DNA of 64,000 bases from Struthio camelus (GCF_040807025.1 NC_090968.1:372001-436000), one strand, 5' to 3'; shown: positions 10,725 to 22,577, counted from the stretch's first letter. Translations and numbers: made by a program. Notes: generated from the letters alone by a model not told the origin.

Positions 10725-10921
10725 GAGGGTGACGGAGCACTGGCAGAGGTTGCCCGGAGAGCTTGTGGAGTCTCCTTCGCTGGAGATTTTCAAAACCGGC
10801 CTGGACGCGGTCCTGGGCAACATGCTCTAGAGGACCCGGCTTGAGCAGGGGGGTTGGACTAGATGATCTCCAGAGGTCCCTTCCAGGCTTGGCCATTGCG
10901 TGCTTCTGTGTGATTCTGTGA
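10725..10921 (+). mobile_element. CR1 LINE, truncated 3' end, copy 1
   Basis: Typical avian CR1 3' sequence: AGAGGTTGCCC, then GGAGATTTTCAAAACC, GGGGGGTTGGACTAGATGATC, CCAGAGGTCCCTTCCA, and an end in TGTGATTCTGTGA (the CR1 ATTCTRTG terminal word). Strongly 5'-truncated, as usual, with no coding part. Confidence 0.88.
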
Positions 10922-11095
10922 ACCTGACAGCCACTGCAGGCAAGGCTGACACTGATTATCACACGGCCAGCTGATGCTCTGGCAGGGTTTGGGTCTCATA
11001 GTTGCTCTATCAGAGCAAGCAGGCGCTTGCACGCGTCTTGGCCCACCGCTGTCCCTTCAGAAGTTCAAAGGTGTTGGTGTGTGCAGGGCGGATTC

Positions 11096-11120
11096 CCCTC
11101 CTCCCTCCCTCCCTCCCTCC
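11096..11120. repeat. (CCCT)n microsatellite
   Basis: Five to six tandem CCCT units. They recur unchanged at 30554-30578 and 50015-50039. Confidence 0.8.
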
Positions 11121-12876
11121 ACCTCCACTGATTACAGTGGGAGCTTAGACAAGGAGCTGGCATGCAGACAGCCATTTTGTGCTCACCAAAACTGGGGACA
11201 GGGGAATCCCCCCTCCTGAGAGTGTGTGGAGTGCACGGGATGGAACGGAATCCCGCTTCATGCCAGGGCCTTCTCAATGTATTGTTTACCTCCTCTAAAT
11301 CAGTCCCTGAAGCATGAGGAAAGTAACTCCCTTCTTGGCCCTGTCTAGGAGTCCTGTCTTCTCATGAGATGGGAATAGGGCCTTCTAGCGGGACATTTCC
11401 GGCTGTAAGGGTGAGAGCAGCAAAGCAACAACCGTGTGCTTGCAAGGAGGAATAAGCGAGCGAGAAGTCTGTTTCTCTGTGTGTCAGCTAAGGGCAGGCT
11501 GGTGTGTCCTGGGGGCAGCAGGAGCTGCCTGAGGAGCCGCAGGGCAGGGACTCTGGCGCTGTCCTGGAGGGAGGCGCTGGCACGAGGGAGCTGCAGGCCG
11601 TCTGGGGGCAGGGAATCTCCTTGACACAAGAACAAGGGGCACAGAGTGTCACTGTCCTCTGCTTCCTTGTGTCCCTGGGGCCAGGGACAGTTTGGAAGCT
11701 GACGAGGCAGCTGACACCCTGCCCCTACCCACCCCTTCCCCCGTGCTGCTGTGCTTTCAAGGGGGCTTGGGCTGTGGTGTGAGTGCTACTGTGCCGCAGA
11801 AACACGGGCCTCGACCCCTCGCTGCAGCCCCCACTGCCCTCCTGCCCCTGCCCTGCCGCCCTGCCGTCCTCCCCACGCTGCCCTGCCTCCTGACTCCTCT
11901 CCCCACACCGCAGGGCCCGGCAGTGCAGCAGGCGCAGGCACAGCCCCGCAGCTGCTGCCTGGTCCCCGGCCCTCCCCGCCTCCCTCCACACCAGGGCTCC
12001 AGCCCCAGCCAGGCAGCAGGTCCGGCCTCTCCCCCCAGCTCCTGGCCTGGCTCCTCCCGCACTCCCACCCCCTGGCAGGGAGCTGGAGCTGCCCTGGTCC
12101 TGGGCAACTGGCCAGCACCAGGGCTGGCATAGGGCCCGGGTGGACAGGCAGTGCGGGGGGGCAGTGGGGCAGGGCGAGCAGCCTCCCTCAGGGCCCCACG
12201 GCTGGGCCAGGAGGGATGAGGCCATGCGGCCAGCTGGGCTCCAGCTGCTGCTTTGATGTCAGCTCCATGGAGGGACCGTTGGGGTTTGCTCCCTTTGCAG
12301 GGGAATGGCTGGAGGCGGAGACCTTGCCGGGGCCTGGCCCAGACCGGGGCAGTGCGCTACTGATCAAATTGAAGGACGCAGCCCCCTTTTCCTCCACCAA
12401 AATGATCCACAGACTATTAGGGCACGTGCGTTTAATCCACAGTACTCCTTATGGGACCGAAGGCAAAAGAAATGTGCTGTCCGTTCTTCTAGGTGAAAAA
12501 ACGACGTTGGTTTGTGTCGCCATCTTTGCCCTTCTAGCTTCCAGGACTGTTAAAACAGCAGTGAATTTTGTGGTGGGAACAAAATTGAGAAAGGGTTTGT
12601 TGAAACGGCTTAAGAGAAAACCTGAAACAATTTCTGATTTTGTTACCTATAGGCCACAAAGATTATGTTACTCTTTTGCTATTCCCGAGGGGAAGGCATT
12701 TACAGCCACAGCTGAAAAGTGAGCTTAGGTTGTCCCAGTTGGGTCAGTCATTTTTCTCAACTGCTATTGTTTCTCTGTCTCTACTGCTGGGAGGCAACTC
12801 TCTGGACCGACTGAACTCAGTTATGCCTCTAGGATCTTTGGCTTGAGCCGGCATGAGGTGCTGCCATGCTGTGGTG
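11121..12876. other. Unrecognised stretch with a sharp composition change
   Basis: The first part (to about 12360) is GC-rich. An AT-richer island follows (12360-12800) in which a 323-codon plus-strand frame (11751-12722) ends with a basic, hydrophobic-patched tail (KGLLKRLKRK). The frame starts in proline-rich low complexity and no domain is recognised. The island could be an old element remnant or part of the upstream region of the TOPORS-like gene. Counterparts are 30579-32334 and, with 905 extra bases, 50040-52700. Confidence 0.35.
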
Positions 12877-13023
12877 GCAGAAAGAAATGCTAGAGAGGCT
12901 GTGGAGTCTCCCTCACTGGAGGTATTCAAAACCCAACAGGGCCCAGCCCTGAGCAACCTGCTCTAGCTGACCCTGACCATCTCCAGAGGTCCCTTCCACC
13001 CTCCGCCATTCCGTGGTTCCGTG
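12877..13023 (+). mobile_element. CR1 LINE fragment, second per unit, copy 1
   Basis: Diverged CR1 3' sequence in the same orientation as the first: GAGGCTGTGGAGTCTCCCTC, ATTCAAAACCC, GAGCAACCTGCTCTAG, CCAGAGGTCCCTTCCACC and a terminal TCCGTGGTTCCGTGA. It lies about 630 bases upstream of the TOPORS-like start. Confidence 0.85.
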
Positions 13024-13656
13024 ACCCTGCAGTTGTTGATATTCAACTCTCAGAACAAGCCTGAGTTCTACCGGACGGAGGTGACGCCGCACTGCAAGCT
13101 CAAAAGCTTCCTGGTCTTGGGAGGTGCACAGACAGTGTATTCAGAGTGAGCAAGCAGGTAGATCTTCCTTTAAAAAGCAGAACCACTCAGAATTCACTGA
13201 GCTCAAGGGGAGGTCCTTGCCACCTCCCTCTGGTCTGCAGGAAACACATCTGGCTGCCCTTAGACAGTTCTCGGCCGTCCTGGATATCCCACCCCACATT
13301 CATGCCTCAGCTAGGCATTACCTCCCCCCACTCCCCAGGAGCCCTCTCCTCCAGGCTTCTCCTCCTTCTTCCTAAGTGCTGGCTAATTCCACAGATTCAT
13401 GCCTTGCTTCTGCCTCCCTTTATGGTACCTACGATGACTTCTCTGAAGTTCTGGGGCCGCCTTTATACAGCCGCAGTTACCAAGCCACGTGCAGGATTTT
13501 CCCCTAACTGCAGCCTGTTCCCTTTACAGCCACATACAGTCGTGTGCTCTACAGGCCCTCAAGCTGACAGCGCGCCAGAGAGAGCGCACCTGAACCCTTG
13601 GAGGAGGTGAGGCACGTTTGGCTCCCCCACCCGCACGGCCCCCAGCAGAGGAGCCC

Positions 13657-16338
13657 ATGGAGGTAGGTGCCACCCACCCTCGCCCCTCACCCCACGAGCG
13701 GCAACACAGGCAGAGGGAAGGGGCTTGCTCTTCTTGCGCTGAGAGGGGCCATCGCACTGCCGCCAACGCCAAAAGGTTCGTCACCTCTCCACCAATCCTT
13801 TGAAAAGGGTGAGGGTCAGAGCTGCCAGGGGCAGGGCAGGGCTTGTGGACTTCTGCTGCAATTTGGCTGGGCGGCAGGGCACATACTCCTGCTGGGCTCA
13901 CTTGGCTGACAGGCATGCTGTGCATCTGTGGCCAGTGCCGTGTGTGTAGCAAGAGGCTGCAGGGGTCTCCAGGAGTGCTGAGAGACCTCGTTGCCTCTTC
14001 CTCGGAGTGCACTTGCAGCTGTGGTGAGCTGCACTTGGAACTATGCTGCAGGCTGGGCTGTGCAAGGAAGCAGAGGTGGTCAGTGGGGTTTTGGGAAGTG
14101 CTGAGTCCCAAGCAGCAAGGGCATGCTTTTGAAGAGGGCAAGGAGAAAGGGCAGGGTGCCCAAGAATGGCAAGGATGCCCACGTTCCCCGGGGGCAGCAT
14201 GTTGGTTCCTGAGCTTTCTGGCAGCTCCCAGTTCGTAAAGGAAGAGTTGCTCTGAGAACTGTCTGAATGCATGCTCCCCCAGCCTCCTGTGCTCTGCTGA
14301 TGCGGCTGGTACTGGTGCAAAGAGGGACCTCTTCCTTTCCGGAGGAAGGAGGGAGGCAGATGTCGGCAATTCCTAGGCAGTTCCTGAGCCGGGACATTTT
14401 TCAATGTCTTTCCTTCCTCTCTTGCTGAGTTAGGAGGAGACTGACCCATGACACCTCCCTGTCATGGGAGGGCACCGAGGCCTTCCTGGGTGATAGGCAC
14501 CAGTGCCTGTGTTCTTTCTTCTCATCCTGAAAGCAGCCTCGTGTGGGTTTCTGTGCCAATGGCTCTTCTGCACCGCTGCCTGCACCATAGTCCGCCCTCC
14601 ACACTGCCCTCCGCAGTCTTCCCAGGAAGGGCAATGATCTCGGCCTCTCTTTCTGCAGCGGAGTGCAGCATCAGCAGCTGAGGCACCTGCAACGGATGGC
14701 AGCTCCTTACCCTCAGCTCCCCCCAGCCCTCTGCAGCAGACAACACCAAGACCTGCAGCTCCAGACGCTACGTGTCCCATCTGCCTGGACACCTTGGACA
14801 ACGTGGCCTACATAAAACCTTGCTTCCATAAGTTTTGCTTTAGTTGTGTGTTCCGGTGGTCGAAAACAAAGGCCGAATGCCCGCTGTGCAAGCAGGCTTT
14901 CCGATCAATTCTGCACACAGTGGTGGCAGAAGATGACTACCAGGAGCATGTCATCAGGCCCCCCGAAGATGGTTCTGTTGCCAGCCATCAGCAACGGAGA
15001 GCTCCTCACCGCCCTGCCATCCGGAGGCGCCGTCACCCTGCAGCTCACCCGCAGCAGCCTTCCCCTTCTCCTCAGATGCGACCCTCTCCGCAGAACAGCA
15101 GCAGGCTGGAGGGGACCCGGAGGCACACCAGGCAGAGGCAGAGAGAGGGAGGGCTGCTGGAGCCACGCCAGAGGCTGTCCCCACAGAGGCAGGCCAGGGC
15201 TGACAGGAGACCTCAGGGGCATGCGGCAGCGACGGAGGAGGAGACGCTGAACTTCCGCCGCTCTCTGTACCGCACAGGGATGCGCGTGCAAAGGGCTCCC
15301 AATGGCGGCCACCCCCAGGACATCTCGGCAGACTTCTTCTGCCGCAGCCCGGCCAGCATTCAGAGACTGCTGCCCTGGCTGCAGCGGGAACTGAGAGTCC
15401 TCTTTGGAGTCCACCAGACATTGCTAACTGTCACGGAGCTCATTGTCCTGACAAACCTGAGGAGGTACGACCTGGACAGTCAGGCCTTTGCTGAGGACTT
15501 AGAGCTGCTTCTGCTGAGTCGCACCGAGCAGTTCCTCCACGAGCTCATCAGCTTTGCCCGCTGCTCGTGCAGCATGGAGACCTACGACCAGCAGGCCATG
15601 TATGGCTACCGTGCTCCCAGCCGGCACGAAGGAAGCCCCTCAGCCTCATTGAGCCTGGCAGCTGCTGCAGGGACGGCCCGGACTCCTGTGCCAGCCCAGA
15701 GCCCATCCCGAGCTAGTAGCCCTGGGCTCACGGAGCTTCCTGGCCCCTCGTACGCCATCCCCCACGAGCTTGCCGCAGCCACACAGTCTGCCCAGCAGCC
15801 GCGGCAAAGCTCTGATGATGGGGCAGCTCGAGCAGGAGGAGAAGCCTGGAGAGAGTTGCTGGCTCCTGCCGACCCCCAGGACAGTGACTCCTCGTCAGAC
15901 AGTTGTGTCCTTGTAGGGTCCTGGAAGCCCTGGGCAGAGGGAAGCCCTGAATGCATTGTGCTCTCCTCAGACTCAGAGCACTCAGCCGCGGCAGAGGAAA
16001 AGGAAGCTGGGCAGAATGAGCAGCCGCTCCATGGGTCCAGCCGGAGCTGCAGCAAAGCCAGCGGGAGCTGCTTGCCCAGCTCCGCCATGCCGAAGGAAAC
16101 TGGCTGGAGCTGCCGCAGCTGCTGCCCCACTGCCCCCAGGGAGGAGACAGAGCCCCGGCAGGGGCAGGTGGAGGATGTGGCTGGTTGCTCTGTGCAGGGC
16201 TGCAGCCAGATCCCCTTTGCTCCTGGCAGCGGCAGGCAATGCTCACCCGGGAGTCCCCGGCTGCCCAGAAAGAGGAGGGCAGGCAGCCCCGAGGCCTGTA
16301 CCCAGCCCAGCAAGAGGCAGGCATGGCCTCAGCGTTAG
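13657..16338 (+). CDS. TOPORS-like RING E3 ubiquitin/SUMO ligase, copy 1
   Basis: Two coding exons: 13657-13662 (ATG GAG, donor GTAGGT) and 14659-16338 (acceptor TTTCTGCAG), joined in phase 0. They give 561 residues ending at TAG. The ATG is the first after an in-frame TGA at 13591. Residues 41-79 are a complete C3HC4 RING (C41, C44, C57, H59, C62, C65, C76, C79) followed by KQAFRSILHTV. Residues 199-317 match the TOPORS-specific domain (NFRRSLYRTG, DISADFF, LLPWLQREL, RYDLDSQAF, EQFLHELISFARC). Acidic and serine stretches hold SUMO-interaction-like motifs CVLVG (about 418) and ECIVLSSDSE (433-442). A basic C-terminus (RKRRAGSP..PSKR) looks like an NLS. TOPORS is a nuclear dual ubiquitin/SUMO ligase of about 1,045 residues in human. 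This form lacks the long RS-rich C-terminal half. Confidence 0.85.
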
Positions 16339-17948
16339 GAAGGAGAGAGGAAGATGGCCAGGAAGCAGAGACGAGAGCAGCCAGAGAAGCCTGTGGCAAT
16401 GGCGGCTAGGTAAGAAGACCGAAAGAAGTGGAAAACGGGCTGGACTGCTGCCCTCCAAGGGTTGTCTTCAGCGGTACAAGGTCTGGCAGTCAGCTGACTG
16501 TGAGTAGTGGCCTCCTTGGGAGAAGGTAGCAATGCTAGGGCAAAGACTGGTTCAGGTGTTCTTAATGAGGCGATGGAGGGCTCTCGGGGCAAGCTTGGAG
16601 TAGGAGTTGGACTAGACGCTGGCAGATGCAGGGCCCACACGGATGAGGAAGTCTGTCAGTCCCCCCAGCAGTTATTCTAGGAGATGGCTGTCTGAAAGCA
16701 CCTTTGGCAGGACACTGCGGGGCCAGGTTTGTATAAAGACCAGTGCAATCCAGCTGGTTGCCGTGACAAATGCTGAGGAGAGTGAAGGGGTCCCTCGTGA
16801 CTCACTTGCCTTCTGTCACCCTCTGCGCTCCCTTGGCAGGCAAGGAAGTGGTGGGTTTTCCGCACAGACCTGAGGTGCACCGAGCCCCTCTCCTTGTGTG
16901 TGTGTGGGCCTCCCACCAAAATGCCTGAGCTCCCCTGCAGCTGTTCCCCAAATGGCCCTGTCTGGGCTGGAGAACGGGGAGGCATAAAACTCCCCAGCAT
17001 ACACTTCTGGGGAGGAACCCTCTCAGCTTCCCCTCTGCTGGAAAAGTGGCTTGCCTCCGTGTTTCTGCTCCTTTCGCTCTCACCCCACCTGCTCTAGGGG
17101 CTTTTAATCTCCTTGCGTGCCTTACTTCTTCCCCTTTGCGTTGCTGGCGTGCAGTGCTAACCACGGTGTTGGAGCGGGTGCCACCTTCCAGGTAAGAAGC
17201 TGGCCCTGGGGTTTTTCACCAGTGCTGCTGCTGGCTAAGGAGCTCGTCACCTGAACGCACTTAAGGCACCTGGGATGTGAGCTGCTGGAGAGCTGCCAGA
17301 GCTCAGGATGCAAGAAGACTGGCTTGAATTGTCTAGCTCTCCTCAGCTTGGAGGCAGAGCTAGCCCTGCCAGGACATGGCTTCCAGGCTGACAACCCTGC
17401 TTTGAAGCTTCTTTGAAGCAGGAGCAAAATCATTTCTGGGAGGTGTGTCACATTCCGCATGTCCGATGGCTGCTGAGGACCGGGCTGCAGCAGTGGTGAG
17501 CGTAGCTGTGGCTGTGGGGGTTGGCAGGGCTGAGCAATGCAGCCTCTGGCCTCTCTCCCCAGGCCCCCTGCAATGAGGTGAGGAACTGCTCACTGAGGTG
17601 AGCCCATCTCCATGCTTGTGCCTCAGGGGGCATGTTATTCCCAGCTCACAGAGGCCTTCAGCTTTCCCACATGTTAACTTAGGAGTTAACATCTCTGCCT
17701 GAAAGCAAACCCTGGGACTGCAACCTTGGCTAGGTTTTGGTAGGAACAACGGGAACTCCCAGCTCGATACAAAGGGAGGCACTCCCAGCGCAGCACCCTA
17801 AGCCCAGGCTGACGGAGGCAGGCTCTCTTGTGCTCCTGCTTTCTGAGCCAGGGACTCTGGGGTCCTTGGCTGCACAAAGGCACAGCTCCAGCTGAAGTGG
17901 TGCCGGTTAGACTCGCCAACCCAGCAGCCACTGTGTGCTCCGGCTTCC
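16339..17948. other. Stretch without recognised gene, 3' of TOPORS-like gene
   Basis: Probably contains the 3' untranslated region of the TOPORS-like gene, but no nearby AATAAA was seen. Only short open frames are present. Counterparts are 35799-37408 and 56165-57774. Confidence 0.4.
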
Positions 17949-19085
17949 CTAAAACACAGGCGGCATCTCCCCTTCCTCCTCTCGCAGCTCTTCCAGAGAA
18001 CACTTGTGCGCAACTAGCTTTCAGGACTGGTCTCTGATGTCCTATGGCTCCCTGTCAGCGTGAGTCAGAGAGGATTTGGGGCAAACTCCCGTCCTCAGGC
18101 TTTTCCCTTAGCCAGCACCAGGCAACACCATGCCGAGATGAGATTTCCCTCACTTGTCTATCGAGATATATTTCTCTGGAGTCACGAGAGTGATAACAGG
18201 AGTGCAGTGAGAAATTAAATAATAACACAAGCTTGTTCTTCCAGGAAAAAAGTATTGCCTACTCACCCGCAGGATTCCGCAGAGGCGCCAAAACCTCGTC
18301 CAGCTGAGATGCTGGGGAAGCTTCACCTACAGGCACACCTGCAATCAGAGAGGAGATTTGCTTCCCTTCTATACCATGACATACGTCTTTTGAGCCAGCA
18401 TCGGGATTACAGAGGGGGAAAAGAAACGCTTAAAAAGAGACAAAGCTTGTCCTTGCCAGCAAAAAAAGTCTGACTCCTTACCAGTGGCGTCCTGCAGAGG
18501 CTCCCTTACCTCTCCCAGCTGAGCAGCTGGGTACGCAGTGTCCACGGGCACATCGGTAAGCAGACACGGAGCAGCAGAACTGCGCTGGGCCGACAGTGAA
18601 CACCCAGGGACTGGCTGAGGCCCAGAGGGGAGAAATGACCGTCCCCACACTTGCCTGCCTGCAGTGCGCTGGAGCTGGGAGAGAACCCAGGAGTTTGGAC
18701 TCCCAGTCAGCCCTTCCCCTGCTCTACGCCAATGACCCCTGCCCTTCCGCTTCCCACACGTTCCGAGTCCCAGAGCACCTCGCCAGAGCAGGAGAGACTT
18801 CCAGTCTCTACCATTTCTCACTGCTGAGGACTTGCCTTTGCAATCTTGAGATCACGCCTAATTCAAGAAACTTTATTTTGAAGTGCCAAAATTCCTTCTG
18901 GAAACAACCACACAAAGCTCTGGAGCCCTCAGGACACATCAGCACATTAGCCCCACTGAGCTTCCTTTCTTTTGCTTGAACCAAAAGAACTAACTGCAGC
19001 GGCAGGTTATTCTTTCTTAGGCAAAGCTGCAGCACAAGCACCTCACCCGTGTTTCTCCCAGTGCCTTATAGGCAGCAGAGGGATG
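17949..19085 (-). CDS. Candidate gene with duplicated exons, copy 1
   Basis: Four minus-strand exons join without breaking phase: C 19085-19047 (13 codons, acceptor after a good pyrimidine tract, donor GTGAGG), B 18584-18482 (donor GTAAGG), A 18338-18267 (acceptor ATTGCAG, donor GTGAGT, 24 codons) and a terminal exon 18013-17949 ending EEEGEMPPVF and TAG. Exons A and B encode homologous segments with pattern VPV..A.PA.QL.EV..PL....G, 13 of 24 positions identical. The intron sequence beside both donors is also alike (ACAAGCTTGTTCTTCCAG against AAAGCTTGTCCTTGCCAG), so a block was duplicated with an offset of about 215 bases. The 5' end is missing, the terminal acceptor (AAAGCTAG) has a weak pyrimidine tract, and the family is not recognised. 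Confidence 0.4.
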
Positions 19086-19565
19086 CTGAAGCAGGAGAAT
19101 AAGGAGCTGGAGAATAAGTTCCATGTTTGCAGAGTGCTCTCCAGTGGCTCTCCCTCTCCCTGCCACGGGGCTCCTCAGCCCTTCTCTTCACCAGGGAAGC
19201 TCAGCTCAGGGGCTGTGTGGTGTCTCGTAAATGCTCGCCCATCTCTCACAGACTTTTCAGCACTCTTGCCGGCAACAAGGGACTCACTAGAACAGCAGAG
19301 GCGGCGCATCCACAGCAACAGCTCTACACCTCCCCCCTTCCCCACTCTTGGCACTGAATCGGGAAAGCATCCGAGTTCCTCTGCTCAACAGAGGCAAGGG
19401 CAGCCCCTCTCGCAACCTGGCCAAATGGTCCTTCCCAGAGACACGGCTGGCCGCAGGGGCACCTCCCTCCCAGGGCTCCCCTCCACCTCCACGGCACGAT
19501 GGAGAACACAGCCTGCAAACGGATCCCACCGCTCCTGCCAAGGCTCTTTTGAGAATGTAGGGTAG
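18972..19565 (+). other. Plus-strand open frame crossing the unit boundary, copies 1/2
   Basis: A 197-codon frame. One part resembles a leucine-zipper stretch (LKQENKELENKF, about 19083-19125). Another part after TCTCACAG or TTTTCAG acceptor-like sites (from about 19250) is a serine/proline/arginine-rich tail starting LEQQRRRIHSNS and ending SFENVG then TAG. A donor-like A/GTGGCT at about 19143 would join the two in phase 1. An AATAAA follows at 21240-21245. It overlaps the minus-strand candidate exons, so at most one strand is likely coding here. It recurs at 38432-39025 and 58798-59391. Confidence 0.25.
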
Positions 19566-19876
19566 TTACAGTGATAGGATGCTGTTAGGATAGCTAGCGT
19601 AGAGTTGGTTATCATAGTCTTAGCGTGTAGTTACTTACAGTATTCTTAGAGCAGTTGGAGTATCCTTAGGTCATTGTAATTTCTCTAAGGGTAGGAGACA
19701 GCTAGTCTGCCTGGCTATACTTAGGGCAGTTATTATAGTTATCATATAGTTACCATTAGCATTATTACTTATAGTTAGAGTTAGTTAGAGTTACTGTTCG
19801 TAGTTATCCTTAGGCCATAGTAATTCTTGCTGGAGGGTAGTTAATGTTAGAGGAGAGTATTAGGATGGTTTCAGAT
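19561..19876. repeat. TAG/TTA-rich low-complexity tract, copy 2
   Basis: Counterpart of the tract at 97-412, essentially unchanged apart from single substitutions such as the G to A change near 19839 (GGGTCG to GGGTAG type). Confidence 0.7.
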
Positions 19877-22577
19877 AGCTAGCCTGGCAGGAGGCTAGCT
19901 CCCCCACTCCCCACCAGCTGGGGCACAGCAAGCTCATGGGCTTGCACTTTAGGTGCAGTAGCTAACTCCTAAGAGAGGAACTGTCTGCACAGGCAGGACA
20001 AGAAGAAAAAAGCTTAATCCCTACGTTGCAGCCGATAGAGGAAAATCGGAGTGCTGGCTGCTTTTTGGAAGAAGGCGTCAGAAACATAATTAACACGAGA
20101 GTTCCTCAGCAGGAGGTGATCACAGTGTTACCCTCACAGGGCATGTCTCCCCACAGCTGCTGCGGCGTTGTTTCCCACACCATCTTCCTGCAGAAGGAAG
20201 ACCCTTGACTCGCACCCGAAAAACATGCCACTGAAAAGGAATCCTAGGAGAAAGCAGCAGAAATACGCTTAAGCATCCCAGCTGCCAAGTCTTTCAGGTG
20301 ACAAAGTTCATCTGAGGAACACCCCATACCTGCCACTTTGGGGGCAGCATGGTTTTGCCCACCCCCCTCCTGAATGGGGGCAAGACAGGACAACCCAGCA
20401 AAACCACATCGCCTTCACTAACAACAGCTTGCAAGCCCCTGAGGAAAAGCTGCCCCTCAAAACAACTCCTGTTTTAACAGGTCACAGGGTTAAACACCTT
20501 CCTCCCCTAAAGACATTACAAAGCCATTGGCTGCCGTCCCTTGCCCAAGAGGAACTGCACAGCTTCTGCTGGCAAGCAGGTATCAGAAATCCAGGCAGAC
20601 AACACAGCTCTGCCCTGTGAGCTTCCAGCCCTGATCCCACCCACCAAACATGGGGGAGCTACAAACCCCCCCGGGCCCTGCCCCGGACACTTCACAGCTA
20701 CAGAACTGCCCCACTTCTCTCATTTCGGCAAGGCATCTGTTACTGTTCAGGAGTTCCTCTCACCCGTGTGAAATGACACGGGTTTGTCTCTGGAGACACA
20801 ATCTGCCTACTTGCCCAGAAAAAACCCACAGCCGCTTCCATTCAGTCACTGTGGAATTTCCAAATGAATGCAAAACAGAGGGAGAACTTTCCTCTCTCTC
20901 GGTTTCCCAGCCCACTTGCCCTCTCAGCTGGTACATCAAGAACAGGACGAGATGCCTGTGGGCTTTCTCTAAGAGCTTAGGCTCAGTAGTACAGATTAAG
21001 GCCTCATGAGGAGGAGGTCCAGTTCCCTTTTCCGGGCGGAACAACCCACTCCGGAACAGAGATGTCTTTGTAACGCCTCCTTTGTAGCGCCGCCTTCTGA
21101 TGTCTTTGCGCCTTCCCTTCTTCCGGCAGAGAGTGGCTGCTTAAAACAAAACCAAAGCAAAAAAGCACCCCACTCATTCATCTCCCTGTTTTGGGCCAAA
21201 AGAGCTGCAGAAGGATCAAAGGACACCGAATGGCTGCGCAATAAAGCATCAGAGGATATTCACTGCAGGGGAAGTAAAGCATCTAGGGGGCCAAAACACC
21301 CAAACCTTAACTTTACATGCACAAATGACAGGCTGTGACCTAGTGGTTATTGGCCAGGGAGACCCAGCCAGTCAAGCAGAGCGCTCCATGAAAGCACGTG
21401 CTCCTTGCTTTGCCGAGGTCAAAAGGAGGAAAGCAAATGCAAGAAGAAAAGGGACAGAGAATCAGGCAAGGAACCGCATTAGGCCCTTCCACAGATTCAC
21501 GGTGTGCCTGAGTGGGTGCCCCTCTGCAAGCACAAATACAGGAAAGGCCCTTGGGCTACTGCCTCTGGCAGGGGAAGCTCCCAGGCCACAGCCTGCTGGA
21601 AGAATGCTCGGAGGAAAAAAAAAGAAAACATCAGTATATAGTGCCCTCTTCTGATCCTCCTTCCTAGACAGCTGCTGTTCAACACTGCCCAAGAGAGTGC
21701 CAGTGTGAACCAACAGCTCGTTTGACCCAGTGGACCCCGCTGCTCCTGCTCTGGAAAGCTGTTGGTGTAATCGTCTTCCCCACCTCGGCATCAATGGCAA
21801 AGACATCTAAGGAAGCCAGGTTAGCTAGAGATTTGTGTTACGCCAGCTAACACATGCAGAAATGCTTGCTAACGCTGCAGAGCTGCAATAATTTGGAAGC
21901 TCTAACAGTGGGAGGTGCCAGGAGGAGAGTTACAAAGCTCTTGGAAGAACGCAATGCCCTCCGTGGACAGCACGCTTCCGCTTCAGCTGTCAGGCTGCTA
22001 CTAGGAAGCCCCTCCCCGACAGTCTGCCCTCAGGTCAAAAGCCTAGCTTTACTGATTGCTCTCTAAAGGCAGTTCCTTTGTGCCAGGGGCCACCACGTAC
22101 TTCACAGCAAAGCTTTGGCTCTGAATATACTGGGGAGTTGGCACAACCCAGGCATCCAAGACCCTGCAAGGAGGGCTCATGCTACGGCCTGACATAGGCT
22201 GGGAGCAGCACCATGAGGCTAAAGGGAGAGCAACCCATACGCCCCATCCTCAAGGACAAAAAGGATGAGGTCTGCTATCCTTGCAGGTTTTTAAGGAACT
22301 GCTTGTTAACACCACATAAGACCCAAGTGCTTTGGAATTAAGTAAATCCTTGCTCAGGAACCAAAACAACCAATAGGCATGGCAGGGATTGAACTGCCAA
22401 GCCGGAAGGTCCAAATACATCGGCTCACTCAAGCAGCCTTGGAAGCGGATGCAGCAGCAGCCGCACTGCTGAGGCTCTTGTGCATCCCGGTGCAATTCAG
22501 GGCATGCCCGCATCGTGACGGAGGAAGGATGAGCACTCTCACTGTCGGTTAGGTAACTGCCTTGCTCATAAGCATGT

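Larger units (their letters stand above)
1..19464. repeat. Tandem repeat unit, copy 1 (19,464 bases)
   Basis: The sequence starting at base 1 recurs from 19465, 38925 and 59291 in the same orientation and almost without change. The start point is arbitrary, because an open frame at 18972-19565 reads across the boundary. Copy 1 differs from the others by, among others, a longer (AAAC)n tract at 4181, GG instead of CA-type sequence in the CCGGCGGAG at about 1670, and a 2-base shortening near 13300 inside a small cluster of changes. The unit carries one TMEM191-like gene (minus), one TOPORS-like gene (plus) and one candidate gene (minus). Confidence 0.97.

Noticed and set aside
11751-12722. 323-codon plus-strand frame as a retroviral or new gene
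   Set aside because: Begins in proline-rich low complexity and ends in an AT-rich island. No viral or cellular motif could be recognised, so it is listed only as an unrecognised stretch.
15606-16399. Minus-strand frames of 223-235 codons opposite the TOPORS-like last exon
   Set aside because: Antisense shadows of a well-supported exon. The same holds for the copies at 35066 and 55432.
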